From NCBI GenBank assembly GCA_016720685.1, contig JADKKC010000046.1, forward strand, positions 1 through 41,878: a DNA stretch of 41,878 nt. Direction: 5' to 3'. The notes beneath the pieces were generated by a model. That model saw nothing but the letters and a program-made list of their open reading frames with translations. It made no database searches and was not told the DNA's origin. The stretch comes from Zoogloea sp. GTDB taxonomy: Bacteria; Pseudomonadota; Gammaproteobacteria; Burkholderiales; Rhodocyclaceae. Below, piece after piece: positions 10,824 to 18,962 of the stretch (the first letter of the stretch is position 1; each line of letters begins with the position of its first letter). The translations under genes were made by a program, and so were the position numbers.

Positions 10824-10850
10824 AAAAAAAGGGCAGCCAAGCGGCTGCCC
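10824..10850 (-). terminator. Terminator between convergent VanZ-like and DUF2322 genes
   Basis: GGGCAGCC (10831-10838) and GGCTGCCC (10843-10850) form a perfect 8-bp stem with loop AAGC. On the minus strand it is followed by seven T (A7 at 10824-10830), making a strong terminator for the purB/DUF2322 unit. On the plus strand only CTTT follows, so termination of the VanZ-like gene would be weaker. Confidence 0.85.
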
Positions 10851-10877
10851 CTTTGAGTTGCGGCCCGACGCGATGCG

Positions 10878-11195
10878 TCAGGCGGCAAACACGTGCTTCA
10901 CCCGCAAGGTTTCACCCCGTTCGGCCAGCCCGATCAGGCGGTCGATGTTGGGGTGCTTGCCGGGGTTCAGGCGCGCATCCTCGCCATGCTCGGCAAAGAT
11001 TTCGATGCCCTGCGTGGCGGCGTCCGGAGTGATGGCGCCGTGGATCTGGGCCAGGTGGTTGTACACCGCCAGCGAGCCGGCCTGGCCGGGCTTGTTCTCG
11101 ATGGTGGCGACGATCTCGTCGGCCGCGTTGAGCAGCTGGATCGACGCCAGGTGGGAGACGCCCGGCAGGGTCTTGAGCTTGTCTGCAAAAGCCAT
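10878..11195 (-). CDS. DUF2322 family protein
   Basis: 105 residues, no signal peptide or membrane segment. The sequence contains LPGVSHLASIQLLN, ENKPGQAGSLAVYNHLAQIHGAI, AEHGEDARLNPGKHPNIDRL and a final basic/hydrophobic strand, which I recognise as the DUF2322 family of beta- and gammaproteobacteria. The function is unknown. It starts 12 bp after the purB stop on the same strand and ends before a strong terminator, so it is the second gene of a purB operon. Confidence 0.75.
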   Translation of the reverse strand: MAFADKLKTLPGVSHLASIQLLNAADEIVATIENKPGQAGSLAVYNHLAQIHGAITPDAATQGIEIFAEHGEDARLNPGKHPNIDRLIGLAERGETLRVKHVFAA

Positions 11196-11207
11196 GCTGT
11201 CAGCCCC

Positions 11208-12575
11208 TTAGATGCGCTTGGCCAGCTCGGCGGCCTTGCCGATGTAGCTGCCCGGCGTCATGTCCATCAGGCGGGCCTTTTCGGCTTCGGGGATGGCCAG
11301 GGTGCCGATGAACGCCTGCAGCGCAGCCTTGGTGATGCCCTTGCCGCGGGTCAGTTCCTTGAGCTGCTCGTAGGGGTTTTCGATGCCATAGCGGCGCATC
11401 ACGGTTTGAATCGGCTCGGCCAGCACTTCCCAGCAGGCATCGAGGTCGGCCGCCAGGCGGGCCGGCTCGGCTTCGAGCTTGCCGAGACCGCGCAGGCAGG
11501 AATCGTAGGCCAGCACGGCATAACCGAAGGCCACGCCCATGTTGCGCAGCACGGTGGAATCGGTGAGGTCGCGCTGCATGCGCGACACCGGCAGCTTGTC
11601 CGCCAGGTGGCGCAGCACGCCGTTGGCGAGGCCCAGGTTGCCCTCGGCGTTCTCGAAGTCGATCGGGTTGACCTTGTGCGGCATGGTGGACGAGCCGATT
11701 TCGCCGGCCTTGAGCTTTTGCTTGAAGTAGCCCAGCGAGATGTACATCCAGATGTCGCGGCAGATATCGAGGACGATGGTGTTGGCGCGCGCGGTGGCGT
11801 CGAACAGCTCGGCCATCGCGTCGTGGGGTTCGATCTGGATGGTGTAGGGGTTGAAGGTGAGGCCCAGGGATTCGATGAAACGGCCGTTGAAGCCTTCCCA
11901 GTCGAACTCGGGGTAGGCCGACAGGTGGGCGTTGTAGTTGCCCACGGCGCCGTTGAACTTGGCGGTGAGTTCGACCGCGGCAATCGATGCGCGCACGCGG
12001 CGCAGGCGATACACCACGTTGGCCATTTCCTTGCCGAGGGTGGTCGGGCTGGCGGGCTGGCCGTGGGTGCGCGAGAGCATCGGCAGCTCGGCGTGCTGGT
12101 GGGCCAGCTCGACAAGGCGGGCGATGATCTTGTCCAGCGCCGGCAGCAGCACGCTGTTGCGGCCGTCACGCAGCATCAGGGCGTGGGAGACGTTGTTGAT
12201 GTCTTCGGAGGTGCAGCCAAAGTGAATGAATTCGGTGACGCGGGTGACTTCGGGGTTGTGGCCGAGGCGCTCCTTGAGCCAATACTCCATGGCCTTCACG
12301 TCATGGTTGGTGGTGGCCTCGATGGCTTTCACGGCCTCGCCGTCGGCCACCGAGAAGCCGGCGATGACGGCATCGAGCTCGGCCACGGTGGCGGCGGAGA
12401 ACGGCGCGATTTCAGCCAGCTCCGGCGCGGCGGCAAGGGCCTTGAGCCATTCGACCTCGACCTTGACCCGGTTGCGGATCAGGCCGAATTCCGAAAAGTG
12501 CTCGCGGAGCGCGGAAACCTTGGATTCATAACGGCCGTCGAGGGGCGACAGCGCGGTGATGGGTTGCAGATTCAT
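11208..12575 (-). CDS. purB: Adenylosuccinate lyase PurB
   Basis: 455 residues, the normal length. It catalyses two steps of purine synthesis: release of fumarate from SAICAR and from adenylosuccinate. The fumarase/ASL superfamily signature GSSTMPHKVNPIDFENAEG is present, as is the catalytic-His region SRTHGQPASPTTLGKE. The N-terminus MNLQPITALSPLDGRY is the typical PurB start. It is divergent from yqhA, with 104 bp between the two starts. Confidence 0.97.
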   Translation of the reverse strand: MNLQPITALSPLDGRYESKVSALREHFSEFGLIRNRVKVEVEWLKALAAAPELAEIAPFSAATVAELDAVIAGFSVADGEAVKAIEATTNHDVKAMEYWLKERLGHNPEVTRVTEFIHFGCTSEDINNVSHALMLRDGRNSVLLPALDKIIARLVELAHQHAELPMLSRTHGQPASPTTLGKEMANVVYRLRRVRASIAAVELTAKFNGAVGNYNAHLSAYPEFDWEGFNGRFIESLGLTFNPYTIQIEPHDAMAELFDATARANTIVLDICRDIWMYISLGYFKQKLKAGEIGSSTMPHKVNPIDFENAEGNLGLANGVLRHLADKLPVSRMQRDLTDSTVLRNMGVAFGYAVLAYDSCLRGLGKLEAEPARLAADLDACWEVLAEPIQTVMRRYGIENPYEQLKELTRGKGITKAALQAFIGTLAIPEAEKARLMDMTPGSYIGKAAELAKRI

Positions 12576-12679
12576 GCGAAAAGCCCTTGAGGCAGAAAAA
12601 CAAAGTCCAGCATTTTACCGCCTCGGGCGGCCCTGCGCCGATGATAAAATCCGTGCTCCCCAAACAGCAGTTCCCAAAC

Positions 12680-13210
12680 ATGAGCAAAGGCACGCAAACA
12701 CTCGAACGTTTCATCTTCTGGAGCCGCTGGCTTCAGGCGCCCCTCTACCTCGGCCTGATCGTCGCCCAGGGCATCTACGTGTGGCTGTTCATGGCCGAGC
12801 TGGGCCATCTGGTCAGCTCGGTGATCAGCGCCGGCGGTCACATCAGCGAAACCGAAACCATGCTGGTGGTGCTCGGCCTGATCGACGTCGTGATGATCGC
12901 CAACCTGCTGATCATGGTCATCATCGGCGGTTACGAAACCTTCGTTTCACGGCTCGACCTCGACGACCACCCGGACCAGCCCGAATGGCTGTCCCACGTG
13001 AACGCGGGCGTACTCAAGATCAAGCTGTCGACGGCGATCATCGGCATTTCGTCGATCCACCTGCTTAAAACCTTCATCAACGCCGCGAACATCTCCGAGC
13101 ACACCATCATGTGGCAGGTGATCATTCACGTCGTGTTCCTCGTCTCCGCGTTCGCCATGGCGCTGGTCGACAAGATGATGAACCAGACCGTTTTGCTGAC
13201 AAAACACTAA
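12680..13210 (+). CDS. yqhA: YqhA/UPF0114 family inner-membrane protein
   Basis: 176 residues from the ATG at 12680. It matches the UPF0114/TIGR00645 family (E. coli YqhA): ERFIFWSRWLQAPLYLGL, then VVLGLIDVVMIANLLIMVIIGGYETFVSRLD, ISSIHLLKTFINAANI and a final helix HVVFLVSAFAMALVDK. Three to four membrane segments are predicted. Its function is not established. An upstream in-frame ATG at 12641 would add 13 residues, but alignment with YqhA favours the later start. A class I fumarase gene follows 24 bp downstream, so the two are probably co-transcribed. Confidence 0.88.
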   Translation: MSKGTQTLERFIFWSRWLQAPLYLGLIVAQGIYVWLFMAELGHLVSSVISAGGHISETETMLVVLGLIDVVMIANLLIMVIIGGYETFVSRLDLDDHPDQPEWLSHVNAGVLKIKLSTAIIGISSIHLLKTFINAANISEHTIMWQVIIHVVFLVSAFAMALVDKMMNQTVLLTKH

Positions 13211-13234
13211 ACTCAAAAAGAGGGAGCTTCACCC

Positions 13235-14770
13235 ATGACTGCCATCAAACAGGAAGACCTGATCCAGTCCGTCGCGGACGCCTTCCAGTACATCAGCTAC
13301 TACCACCCGCTGGACTACATCAAGGCGCTGGGTGAAGCCTACGAACGCGAGGAAAGCCCCGCCGCCAAGGATGCCATCGCCCAGATCCTGACCAACTCGC
13401 GCATGGCCGCCGAAGGCCACCGCCCGATCTGCCAGGACACCGGCATCGGCATGGTCTTCATCAAGGTCGGCATGCAGGTCACCTGGCCGGACGCCACCAT
13501 GAGCGTCCAGCAGATGATCGACGAAGGCGTGCGCCGCGCCTACGGCAACCCGGACAACCCCCTGCGCGCCTCGGTGCTGGCCGACCCGGCCGGCGCCCGC
13601 AAGAACACCAAGGACAACACCCCGGCGGTGGTCCACTTCGAACTCGTCCCGGGCCACCACGTGGAAGTCATCTGCGCGGCCAAGGGCGGCGGCTCCGAAG
13701 CCAAGTCCAAGTTCGCCATGCTCAACCCCTCCGACGACCTGGTGGACTGGGTGCTCAAGAAGATCCCCGAAATGGGCGCCGGCTGGTGTCCGCCGGGCAT
13801 CATCGGGATCGGCATCGGCGGCACGCCGGAAAAAGCCATGCTGCTGGCCAAGGAATCGATCATGGCGCCGGTGGACATCCATGAGCTGAAAGCCAAGGCC
13901 GCTACGGGTGCCAAGCTGACCCGCCCGGAAGAGCTGCGCCTCGAACTGATGGAAAAGATCAACGCCCTCGGCGTTGGCGCGCAAGGCCTCGGCGGCCTCA
14001 CCACCGTGCTCGACGTGAAGGTGCTCGACTACCCCTGCCACGCCGCCAACCTGCCGGTGGCCCTGGTGCCCAACTGCGCCGCCACGCGTCACTGCCACTT
14101 CCATCTGGATGGCTCCGGCCCGGCGAAGATCGAACCGCCCAGGCTCGAAGACTGGCCTGCCGTCACCTGGACGCCGGATCTCAAGTCCGCCACCCAGGTC
14201 AACCTGAACACCCTGACCAAGGCAGAAGTGGCCTCCTGGAAACCCGGCCAGAAACTTCTCCTCAACGGCAAGATGCTCACCGGCCGCGACGCCGCCCACA
14301 AGCGCATTGCCGACATGCTGGCCAAGGGCGAAAAGCTGCCCGTCGACTTCACCAACCGCGTGATCTATTACGTCGGCCCGGTGGACCCGGTGCGTGACGA
14401 AGTCGTCGGCCCGGCCGGCCCCACCACCGCCACCCGCATGGACAAGTTCACCCGCATGATGCTCGAGCAAACCGGCCTGATCTCCATGGTCGGCAAGTCC
14501 GAGCGCGGCCCTGTCGCCATCGAGGCCATCAAGGACAACAAGTCGGCCTACCTCATGGCCGTCGGCGGCGCCGCCTACCTGGTGGCCAAGGCCATCAAGT
14601 CGGCCAAGGTCGTCGGCTTTGCCGACCTGGGCATGGAAGCCATCTACGAGTTCGACGTGGAGAACATGCCCGTCACCGTGGCGGTGGATTCCGCCGGCAC
14701 CTCGGTGCACACCACCGGCCCGCAGGAATGGCAGGCCAAGATCGGCAAGATCCCGGTCGTGACGGCGTAA
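13235..14770 (+). CDS. fumA: Class I fumarate hydratase ([4Fe-4S])
   Basis: 511 residues, covering the N-terminal and C-terminal Fe-S hydro-lyase domains in one chain. It interconverts fumarate and L-malate in the TCA cycle; this class is oxygen- and superoxide-sensitive. Probable cluster ligands are Cys66 (CQDTGIGM), Cys185 (GWCPPGIIGIGIGG) and Cys281 (VPNCAATRHC); their spacing resembles the E. coli FumA/B set. The C-terminal domain contains GRDAAHKR and the TTATRMDKFT block. A good ribosome site (GAGGGAG) precedes the ATG and a strong terminator follows. The related L-tartrate dehydratases are usually split into two subunits, so fumarase is the better call. Confidence 0.94.
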   Translation: MTAIKQEDLIQSVADAFQYISYYHPLDYIKALGEAYEREESPAAKDAIAQILTNSRMAAEGHRPICQDTGIGMVFIKVGMQVTWPDATMSVQQMIDEGVRRAYGNPDNPLRASVLADPAGARKNTKDNTPAVVHFELVPGHHVEVICAAKGGGSEAKSKFAMLNPSDDLVDWVLKKIPEMGAGWCPPGIIGIGIGGTPEKAMLLAKESIMAPVDIHELKAKAATGAKLTRPEELRLELMEKINALGVGAQGLGGLTTVLDVKVLDYPCHAANLPVALVPNCAATRHCHFHLDGSGPAKIEPPRLEDWPAVTWTPDLKSATQVNLNTLTKAEVASWKPGQKLLLNGKMLTGRDAAHKRIADMLAKGEKLPVDFTNRVIYYVGPVDPVRDEVVGPAGPTTATRMDKFTRMMLEQTGLISMVGKSERGPVAIEAIKDNKSAYLMAVGGAAYLVAKAIKSAKVVGFADLGMEAIYEFDVENMPVTVAVDSAGTSVHTTGPQEWQAKIGKIPVVTA

Positions 14771-14788
14771 CACCAGGCGTCCAGCCCG

Positions 14789-14819
14789 AAAAAGCCCGGC
14801 CCGCGTGCCGGGCTTTTTT
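14789..14819 (+). terminator. Rho-independent terminator of the fumarase gene
   Basis: AAAAAGCCCGGC (14789-14800) pairs with GCCGGGCTTTTT (14807-14818) around the loop CCGCGT, ending in six T, 19 bp after the stop. The A-run on the 5' arm would let it act on the minus strand too. Confidence 0.93.
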
Positions 14820-14829
14820 AGCCTGCGTC

Positions 14830-15060
14830 TTGCACACTAAACAAAAACCACGGCGCGCAGGTGCCGCCACACTGGCCGGACAGATCTTCAAGATCGTGTC
14901 CTACCGACTCATCTACCCAGCCGTATTCATCGAGAGCGTGCCCCAGCCCTTCAACGCCCTGTACCGTGCCCTGGCCAAGGAAACCCGGCGGGCGACCGAA
15001 CAGCACGCGCTCGTGCGCACCCTCGACATGCCCGCCGGCAAGCCCGCCGTGAGCACCTGA
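14830..15060 (+). CDS. Small hypothetical protein (uncertain)
   Basis: A 76-codon frame from a TTG at 14830, or about 54 codons from a GTG at 14896. It begins just after the fumarase terminator and ends 12 bp before the next gene. The translation includes IFKIVSYRLIYPAVFIESV and FNALYRALAKETRRA, with codons rich in third-position G/C from about 14881 to the stop, which looks like coding sequence. There is no ATG and no good ribosome site, and I recognise no family. It could be a genuine small gene, possibly translated with the downstream zinc-motif protein, or a remnant. Confidence 0.4.
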   Translation: MHTKQKPRRAGAATLAGQIFKIVSYRLIYPAVFIESVPQPFNALYRALAKETRRATEQHALVRTLDMPAGKPAVST

Positions 15061-15072
15061 GCCCCCGCACCC

Positions 15073-15846
15073 ATGTTCCGCGCGCTACGCATCGCCCTCC
15101 TGCTGTTCATCCTCGCCACCCTCGCGGTGGGCGCCTGGAAAAGCAAAGCCCGGGCAAGCGCGTGGCAAAGCACCCTGCACGCCACGATCTACCCGATCGC
15201 CGCCGACGACTCGGCCGTCACGCGGAGGATCGTCGCCAGCCTGCACGCCGACGACTTCGCGCCCATCAGCGAATGGCTGCAGAACGAAGTCGAGCGCCAC
15301 GGCCGGCCGCTGCTGCGCCCGCTGGCGATCAATCTCGCCGCGCCGCTCGAATCCCTGCCACCCGCCTTCCCCGCCAATGGCAGCGGCGCGGCCGTGGCCC
15401 TGTGGAGCCTGCAGCTGCGTTTCTGGGCCTGGCGCCACGACGCAGCACCGGGGCCGCGGCCGGATGTGCGGCTGTTCGTGATCTACCACGATCCGGCCCG
15501 CACGCCCGAGCTGGATCACTCGCTGGGCCTCGAGAAAGGCCTGATCGGCGTGGTCAAGGTTTTTGCCAGCCGCGACGAGCGGCAGCGCAACGCCGTGGTG
15601 ATCGCCCACGAACTGCTCCACACCCTGGGCGCCACCGACAAATACGAGGCCCGCAGCCTGTTGCCCGTCTTCCCCGACGGCTACGCCGAACCCGCCCGCG
15701 TGCCGCGCCACCCGCAGGCGCTGGCCGAAATCATGGCCGGGCGGATTCCGCTTTCCGCCGACACGGCCGCCATTCCGGACTCCCTGCGGGAAACCCGGAT
15801 CGGCCCGCAAACTGCCGCCGAAACCGGCCTGACGAGCAGCCCCTAG
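15073..15846 (+). CDS. Membrane-anchored protein with HExxHxxGxxD zinc-protease motif
   Basis: 257 residues. An N-terminal hydrophobic segment (ALRIALLLFILATLAVGAW) acts as a signal anchor, and the rest appears extracytoplasmic. The motif HELLHTLGATDKY starts at His179: two His and a Glu in HExxH, then Gly and Asp in metzincin spacing (HExxHxxGxxD, as in snapalysin-type enzymes where Asp replaces the third His). A Met-turn candidate is LAEIMAGRIPL, about 40 residues later. I know of no characterised homologue; the protein would be a putative zinc metallopeptidase. It follows the small frame at 14830-15060 by 12 bp and is followed, after 82 bp, by the sigma-54 activator. Confidence 0.65.
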   Translation: MFRALRIALLLFILATLAVGAWKSKARASAWQSTLHATIYPIAADDSAVTRRIVASLHADDFAPISEWLQNEVERHGRPLLRPLAINLAAPLESLPPAFPANGSGAAVALWSLQLRFWAWRHDAAPGPRPDVRLFVIYHDPARTPELDHSLGLEKGLIGVVKVFASRDERQRNAVVIAHELLHTLGATDKYEARSLLPVFPDGYAEPARVPRHPQALAEIMAGRIPLSADTAAIPDSLRETRIGPQTAAETGLTSSP

Positions 15847-15928
15847 CCCGCCCCGGCGGCAACACGAACGGACACCGCCCAAGCTGCGCTATCCTCCTGC
15901 GACACGTAAAAAAATCAGGCAGGGAACC

Positions 15929-17356
15929 ATGGCCTCAGAACACTTCTCTGCGGAAGCCGAGCGCATCCGCCAACGGACCATGGACACCCTCCTGGCCGCC
16001 TTCTCCGAACTCTCCGAGGGGCTGCTGATCGTCGACCGGCAGGCCCGGATCGTCTGGATGAACGAGAAATACCCCCGCCACCTGGGCATCGCCGATCCGG
16101 CGTCGGTGATCGGCCTGCCGGTCGAGGACGTGATTCCCAACAGCCTGATGCGCAGCGTGGTGACCAGCGGCAAGCCGATCATGCTCGACATCATGGAGTT
16201 CGGCAGCGAATCCTTCGTCGTCATGCGGCTGCCGGTGCGGGACGCCGCCGGCGAGCTGATCGGCGGCGTCGGCGTGATGATCTTCGACGACCCCCGCCAG
16301 CTCATGCCGCTTGTCTCGCGCTTCCAGAACCTGCGCCTTGAACTGGCCGACACCCGCCGCAAACTCGACGAAGCGCGGCGCAGCAAATACACCTTCACCA
16401 GTTTCGTCGGCGCCAGCCCCCGCTGCATCGCGGTCAAGGACAAGGCCAGGCGGGCCGCCCGCGCCAGCTCGCCGGTGCTGATCCTCGGTGAAACCGGCAC
16501 CGGCAAGGAGCTGCTGGCCCACGCCATCCACGCCGCCAGCCCCCGCGCTGCCGGGCCTTTTGTCGCCGTGAACATCGCCGCCATTCCCGACACGCTGCTG
16601 GAGTCGGAGTTCTTCGGCGTCGCACCGGGCGCCTACACCGGCGCCGACCGCAAGGGGCGCAGCGGCAAGTTCGAGCTGGCCCAGGGCGGCACGCTCTTTC
16701 TCGACGAGATCGGCGACATGTCCCTGGCCCTCCAGGCCAAGTTGCTGCGGGCGCTGCAGGAAAAGGAAATCGAACCCGTCGGCTCGAACCGGCTGATCGC
16801 CATCGACGTGCGCATCATCGCCGCCACCAGCCGCCAACTGGCCAAGGAAGTGGAAGAAGGCCGCTTCCGGGCCGACCTTTTCTATCGGCTCAACGTGATG
16901 ACCCTCGACGTCCCGCCGCTACGCGAACGCCTCGACGACCTCCCGCTGATTTCGGAATCCCTCGCCGAGGCGCTGACCCGCCAGCTCGGCGAGCACCCGC
17001 GCAGCATTGCCGCGCCGGCGCTGGACTACCTGGCCCTGCACAGCTGGCCGGGCAATGTCCGCGAGCTGTCCAACGTGCTCGAACGTGCCCTGCTGATGTC
17101 CGACGCCGACATCCTCGAGCGGTCGGACTTCGAGCAGATCCTGCCCGGCCTTGGAGCGCACGCCGGGCCCACCGCAAGCCGCGGCGCACGCACCCTCGAG
17201 CAGCTCCAGCAGGACACCGAACGCCAGGCCATCGCCGCCGCCATCTCCGCCGCCGGCGGCAACAAGGCCCAGGCAGCCCGCAGCCTCGGCATCTCGCGGG
17301 CCTCGCTGTACGAAAAGCTCGCCGCGCTGGGCATCTCATCCGCGACAAACGGCTGA
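15929..17356 (+). CDS. Sigma-54 activator with PAS sensor, AAA+ and Fis-type HTH domains
   Basis: 475 residues. A PAS domain (about 20-120, starting LLAAFSELSEGLLIVDRQARIVWMN) comes first, with no receiver domain, so it probably senses a small ligand directly. The AAA+ core has Walker A GETGTGKE (187-194), the sigma-54 contact loop GAYTGA (234-239, Tyr in place of the usual Phe), Walker B GGTLFLDEIGD and an arginine-finger region FRADLFYRLNV. The C-terminal Fis helix-turn-helix is GNKAQAARSLGISRASLYEKL. It lies directly upstream of a -24/-12 promoter and a permease/CoA-transferase pair, which are its obvious targets. Pseudomonas HbcR, a sigma-54 activator next to a GntP-type transporter for 3-hydroxybutyrate use, is a good precedent. 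Confidence 0.93.
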   Translation: MASEHFSAEAERIRQRTMDTLLAAFSELSEGLLIVDRQARIVWMNEKYPRHLGIADPASVIGLPVEDVIPNSLMRSVVTSGKPIMLDIMEFGSESFVVMRLPVRDAAGELIGGVGVMIFDDPRQLMPLVSRFQNLRLELADTRRKLDEARRSKYTFTSFVGASPRCIAVKDKARRAARASSPVLILGETGTGKELLAHAIHAASPRAAGPFVAVNIAAIPDTLLESEFFGVAPGAYTGADRKGRSGKFELAQGGTLFLDEIGDMSLALQAKLLRALQEKEIEPVGSNRLIAIDVRIIAATSRQLAKEVEEGRFRADLFYRLNVMTLDVPPLRERLDDLPLISESLAEALTRQLGEHPRSIAAPALDYLALHSWPGNVRELSNVLERALLMSDADILERSDFEQILPGLGAHAGPTASRGARTLEQLQQDTERQAIAAAISAAGGNKAQAARSLGISRASLYEKLAALGISSATNG

Positions 17357-17379
17357 TCGCGGCGGCCCTGGCCGAAAGC

Positions 17380-17424
17380 TGTCTGCCCGCGCAGACACCC
17401 TGCCCGGCTGTCCGGACAGCCGGG
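17380..17424 (+). promoter_or_regulatory. Two inverted repeats, probable enhancer sites for the sigma-54 activator
   Basis: Site 1 is TGTCTGC-N4-GCAGACA (17380-17397). Site 2 is a 22-bp perfect palindrome with half-site CCCGGCTGTCC (17403-17424). Both contain CTGTC and its complement, and their centres are 25 bp apart. They lie about 80-110 bp upstream of the expected start of the -24/-12 promoter, the usual distance for enhancer-binding proteins. The second could also fold as a hairpin after the activator gene, but no T-run follows. Confidence 0.65.
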
Positions 17425-17468
17425 CCCGCCCCATCAAAAAATTTCCTTATTAATCAATAAGAAAAATC

Positions 17469-17485
17469 TTGGCACGCTTTCTGCA
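17469..17485 (+). promoter_or_regulatory. Sigma-54 (-24/-12) promoter of the permease/CoA-transferase operon
   Basis: The sequence TTGGCACGCTTTCTGCA matches TGGCAC-N5-TTGCA with one mismatch. The invariant GG (17471-17472) and GC (17483-17484) are exactly 10 bp apart. The predicted start is near 17496, about 30 bp before the permease ATG, which is preceded by a strong GGAGGAG ribosome site. An AT-rich segment at 17437-17468, with the inverted repeat CTTATT-AATC-AATAAG, lies between promoter and enhancers. Confidence 0.88.
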
Positions 17486-17526
17486 ATGGATCACTCCGCA
17501 AACCTGCAACGGAGGAGATCCCAATC

Positions 17527-18927
17527 ATGTCATTTCTAATCGTCCTGGCCTCGCTATGCTTTCTGATGTTCATCGCATACCGGGGTTATAGCGTCATCCT
17601 GTTCGCCCCCATCGCCGCCCTCGGCGCCGTACTGCTCACCGACCCGACCCTCGTCGCCCCGATGTTCACCGGGCTGTTCATGGACAAGATGGTCGGCTTC
17701 GTAAAGAACTACTTCCCGGTCTTCCTGCTCGGCGCGATCTTCGGCAAGGTCATCGAACTGTCGGGCTTCTCCAAGTCCATCGTCTCGTCGGTCATCAAGC
17801 TGGTGGGCGCCGAGCGGGCGATGCTGTCCATCGTGCTGGTCTGCGCACTCCTCACCTATGGCGGCGTCTCGCTGTTCGTGGTGGTTTTCGCGGTGTATCC
17901 CTTCGCGGCTGAAATGTTCCGCCAGGGCGGCATCCCGAAGCGCCTGATCCCCGGCACCATCGCGCTCGGCGCCTTCTCCTTCACGATGGATTCGCTGCCC
18001 GGCACGCCGCAGATCCAGAACGTCATCCCGACCACCTTCTTCAAGACCAACATCTACGCCGCCCCGGCGCTGGGCGTCATCGGTTCGATCCTGATCTTCG
18101 TGGCCGGCATGGCCTACCTGGAATGGCGCCGCCGCTCGGCCCAGGCCGCCGGCGAAGGCTACGGCACCGAGCTTTTGAACGAACCCGCCCCCTTCGACGA
18201 CAAGGAAAAGCTGGCCAACCCGCTCCTCGCAATCCTGCCCCTGGTGCTGGTCGGCATCACCAACAAACTCTTCACCGACCTCATCCCCACCCTCTACGGC
18301 AAGAGCCACAGCTTCATCCCGGCGGTGATCGGCAAGGCCGCCCCGGTGGTGCAGGACGTCTCCAAGATTGCCGCCATCTGGGCGGTGGAAGGCGCGCTGC
18401 TGATCGGCATCCTGACCGTCATGATCTTCGCCTGGAAAACCGTCGCGACGCGCTTCGCCGAAGGCTCCAAGGCCGCGGTGAGCGGCGCCCTGCTGGCCTC
18501 GATGAACACCGCCTCCGAGTACGGCTTCGGCGCGGTCATCGCGGCGCTGCCGGGCTTCCTGGTGGTGGCCGATGCGCTGAAAGTCATCCCCAACCCGCTG
18601 ATCAATGAAGCCATCACCGTAACGACCCTCGCCGGCATCACCGGCTCCGCCTCGGGCGGCATGGGCATTGCGCTGGCCGCCATGTCGGAAACCTTCATCA
18701 GCGCCGCCAACACCGCGGGCATTCCCCTCGAAGTGCTGCACCGCGTCGCCTCGATGGCCAGCGGCGGCATGGACACCCTGCCCCACAACGGCGCCGTCAT
18801 CACCCTGCTGGCCGTCACCGGCCTGACCCACAAGGTGGCCTACAAGGACATCTTCGCGATCACGCTGATCAAGACCAGCGCCGTGTTCGCCATCATCGCC
18901 ACCTACTACCTCACCGGTCTCGTCTGA
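17527..18927 (+). CDS. GntP-family permease, probable short-chain hydroxy/keto acid transporter
   Basis: 466 residues, hydrophobic throughout, with about 12-14 membrane segments. Motifs such as YFPVFLLGAIFGKVIELSGFSKSI, FSFTMDSLPGTPQIQNVIPT, ASMNTASEYGFGAVI and ITGSASGGMGIALAAM, with GMDTLPHNGAVITLL near the end, are typical of GntP-type transporters annotated as D-3-hydroxybutyrate or gluconate permeases. It is the first gene after the sigma-54 promoter and is followed by a CoA-transferase, so uptake of acetoacetate, 3-hydroxybutyrate or a similar acid is the most likely role. The substrate is inferred from context only. Confidence 0.87.
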   Translation: MSFLIVLASLCFLMFIAYRGYSVILFAPIAALGAVLLTDPTLVAPMFTGLFMDKMVGFVKNYFPVFLLGAIFGKVIELSGFSKSIVSSVIKLVGAERAMLSIVLVCALLTYGGVSLFVVVFAVYPFAAEMFRQGGIPKRLIPGTIALGAFSFTMDSLPGTPQIQNVIPTTFFKTNIYAAPALGVIGSILIFVAGMAYLEWRRRSAQAAGEGYGTELLNEPAPFDDKEKLANPLLAILPLVLVGITNKLFTDLIPTLYGKSHSFIPAVIGKAAPVVQDVSKIAAIWAVEGALLIGILTVMIFAWKTVATRFAEGSKAAVSGALLASMNTASEYGFGAVIAALPGFLVVADALKVIPNPLINEAITVTTLAGITGSASGGMGIALAAMSETFISAANTAGIPLEVLHRVASMASGGMDTLPHNGAVITLLAVTGLTHKVAYKDIFAITLIKTSAVFAIIATYYLTGLV

Positions 18928-18962
18928 GGCGCGGCGCCCCCAGGCCAACAGGAGTCATCACG

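Noticed and set aside
10893..12590. Plus-strand open frame of more than 560 codons opposite purB and DUF2322.
   Set aside because: The opposite strand carries unmistakable PurB motifs, and the plus-strand translation is low-complexity Gly/Val/Asp-rich and spans two real genes and their gap.
13229..14773. Minus-strand frame covering the whole fumarase gene.
   Set aside because: It is antisense to a gene with clear Fe-S hydro-lyase motifs; the translation is rich in Gly, His and Asp with no recognisable family.
17403..17424. Palindrome after the activator gene as a Rho-independent terminator.
   Set aside because: The stem is good but has no loop and is not followed by T; its pairing with a second CTGTC repeat upstream of a sigma-54 promoter fits an enhancer better.
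17453..17465. Possible IHF site between enhancers and the sigma-54 promoter.
   Set aside because: AATCAA matches the core, but the TTR half of the consensus WATCAANNNNTTR is absent, so only DNA bending by AT-richness can be suggested.
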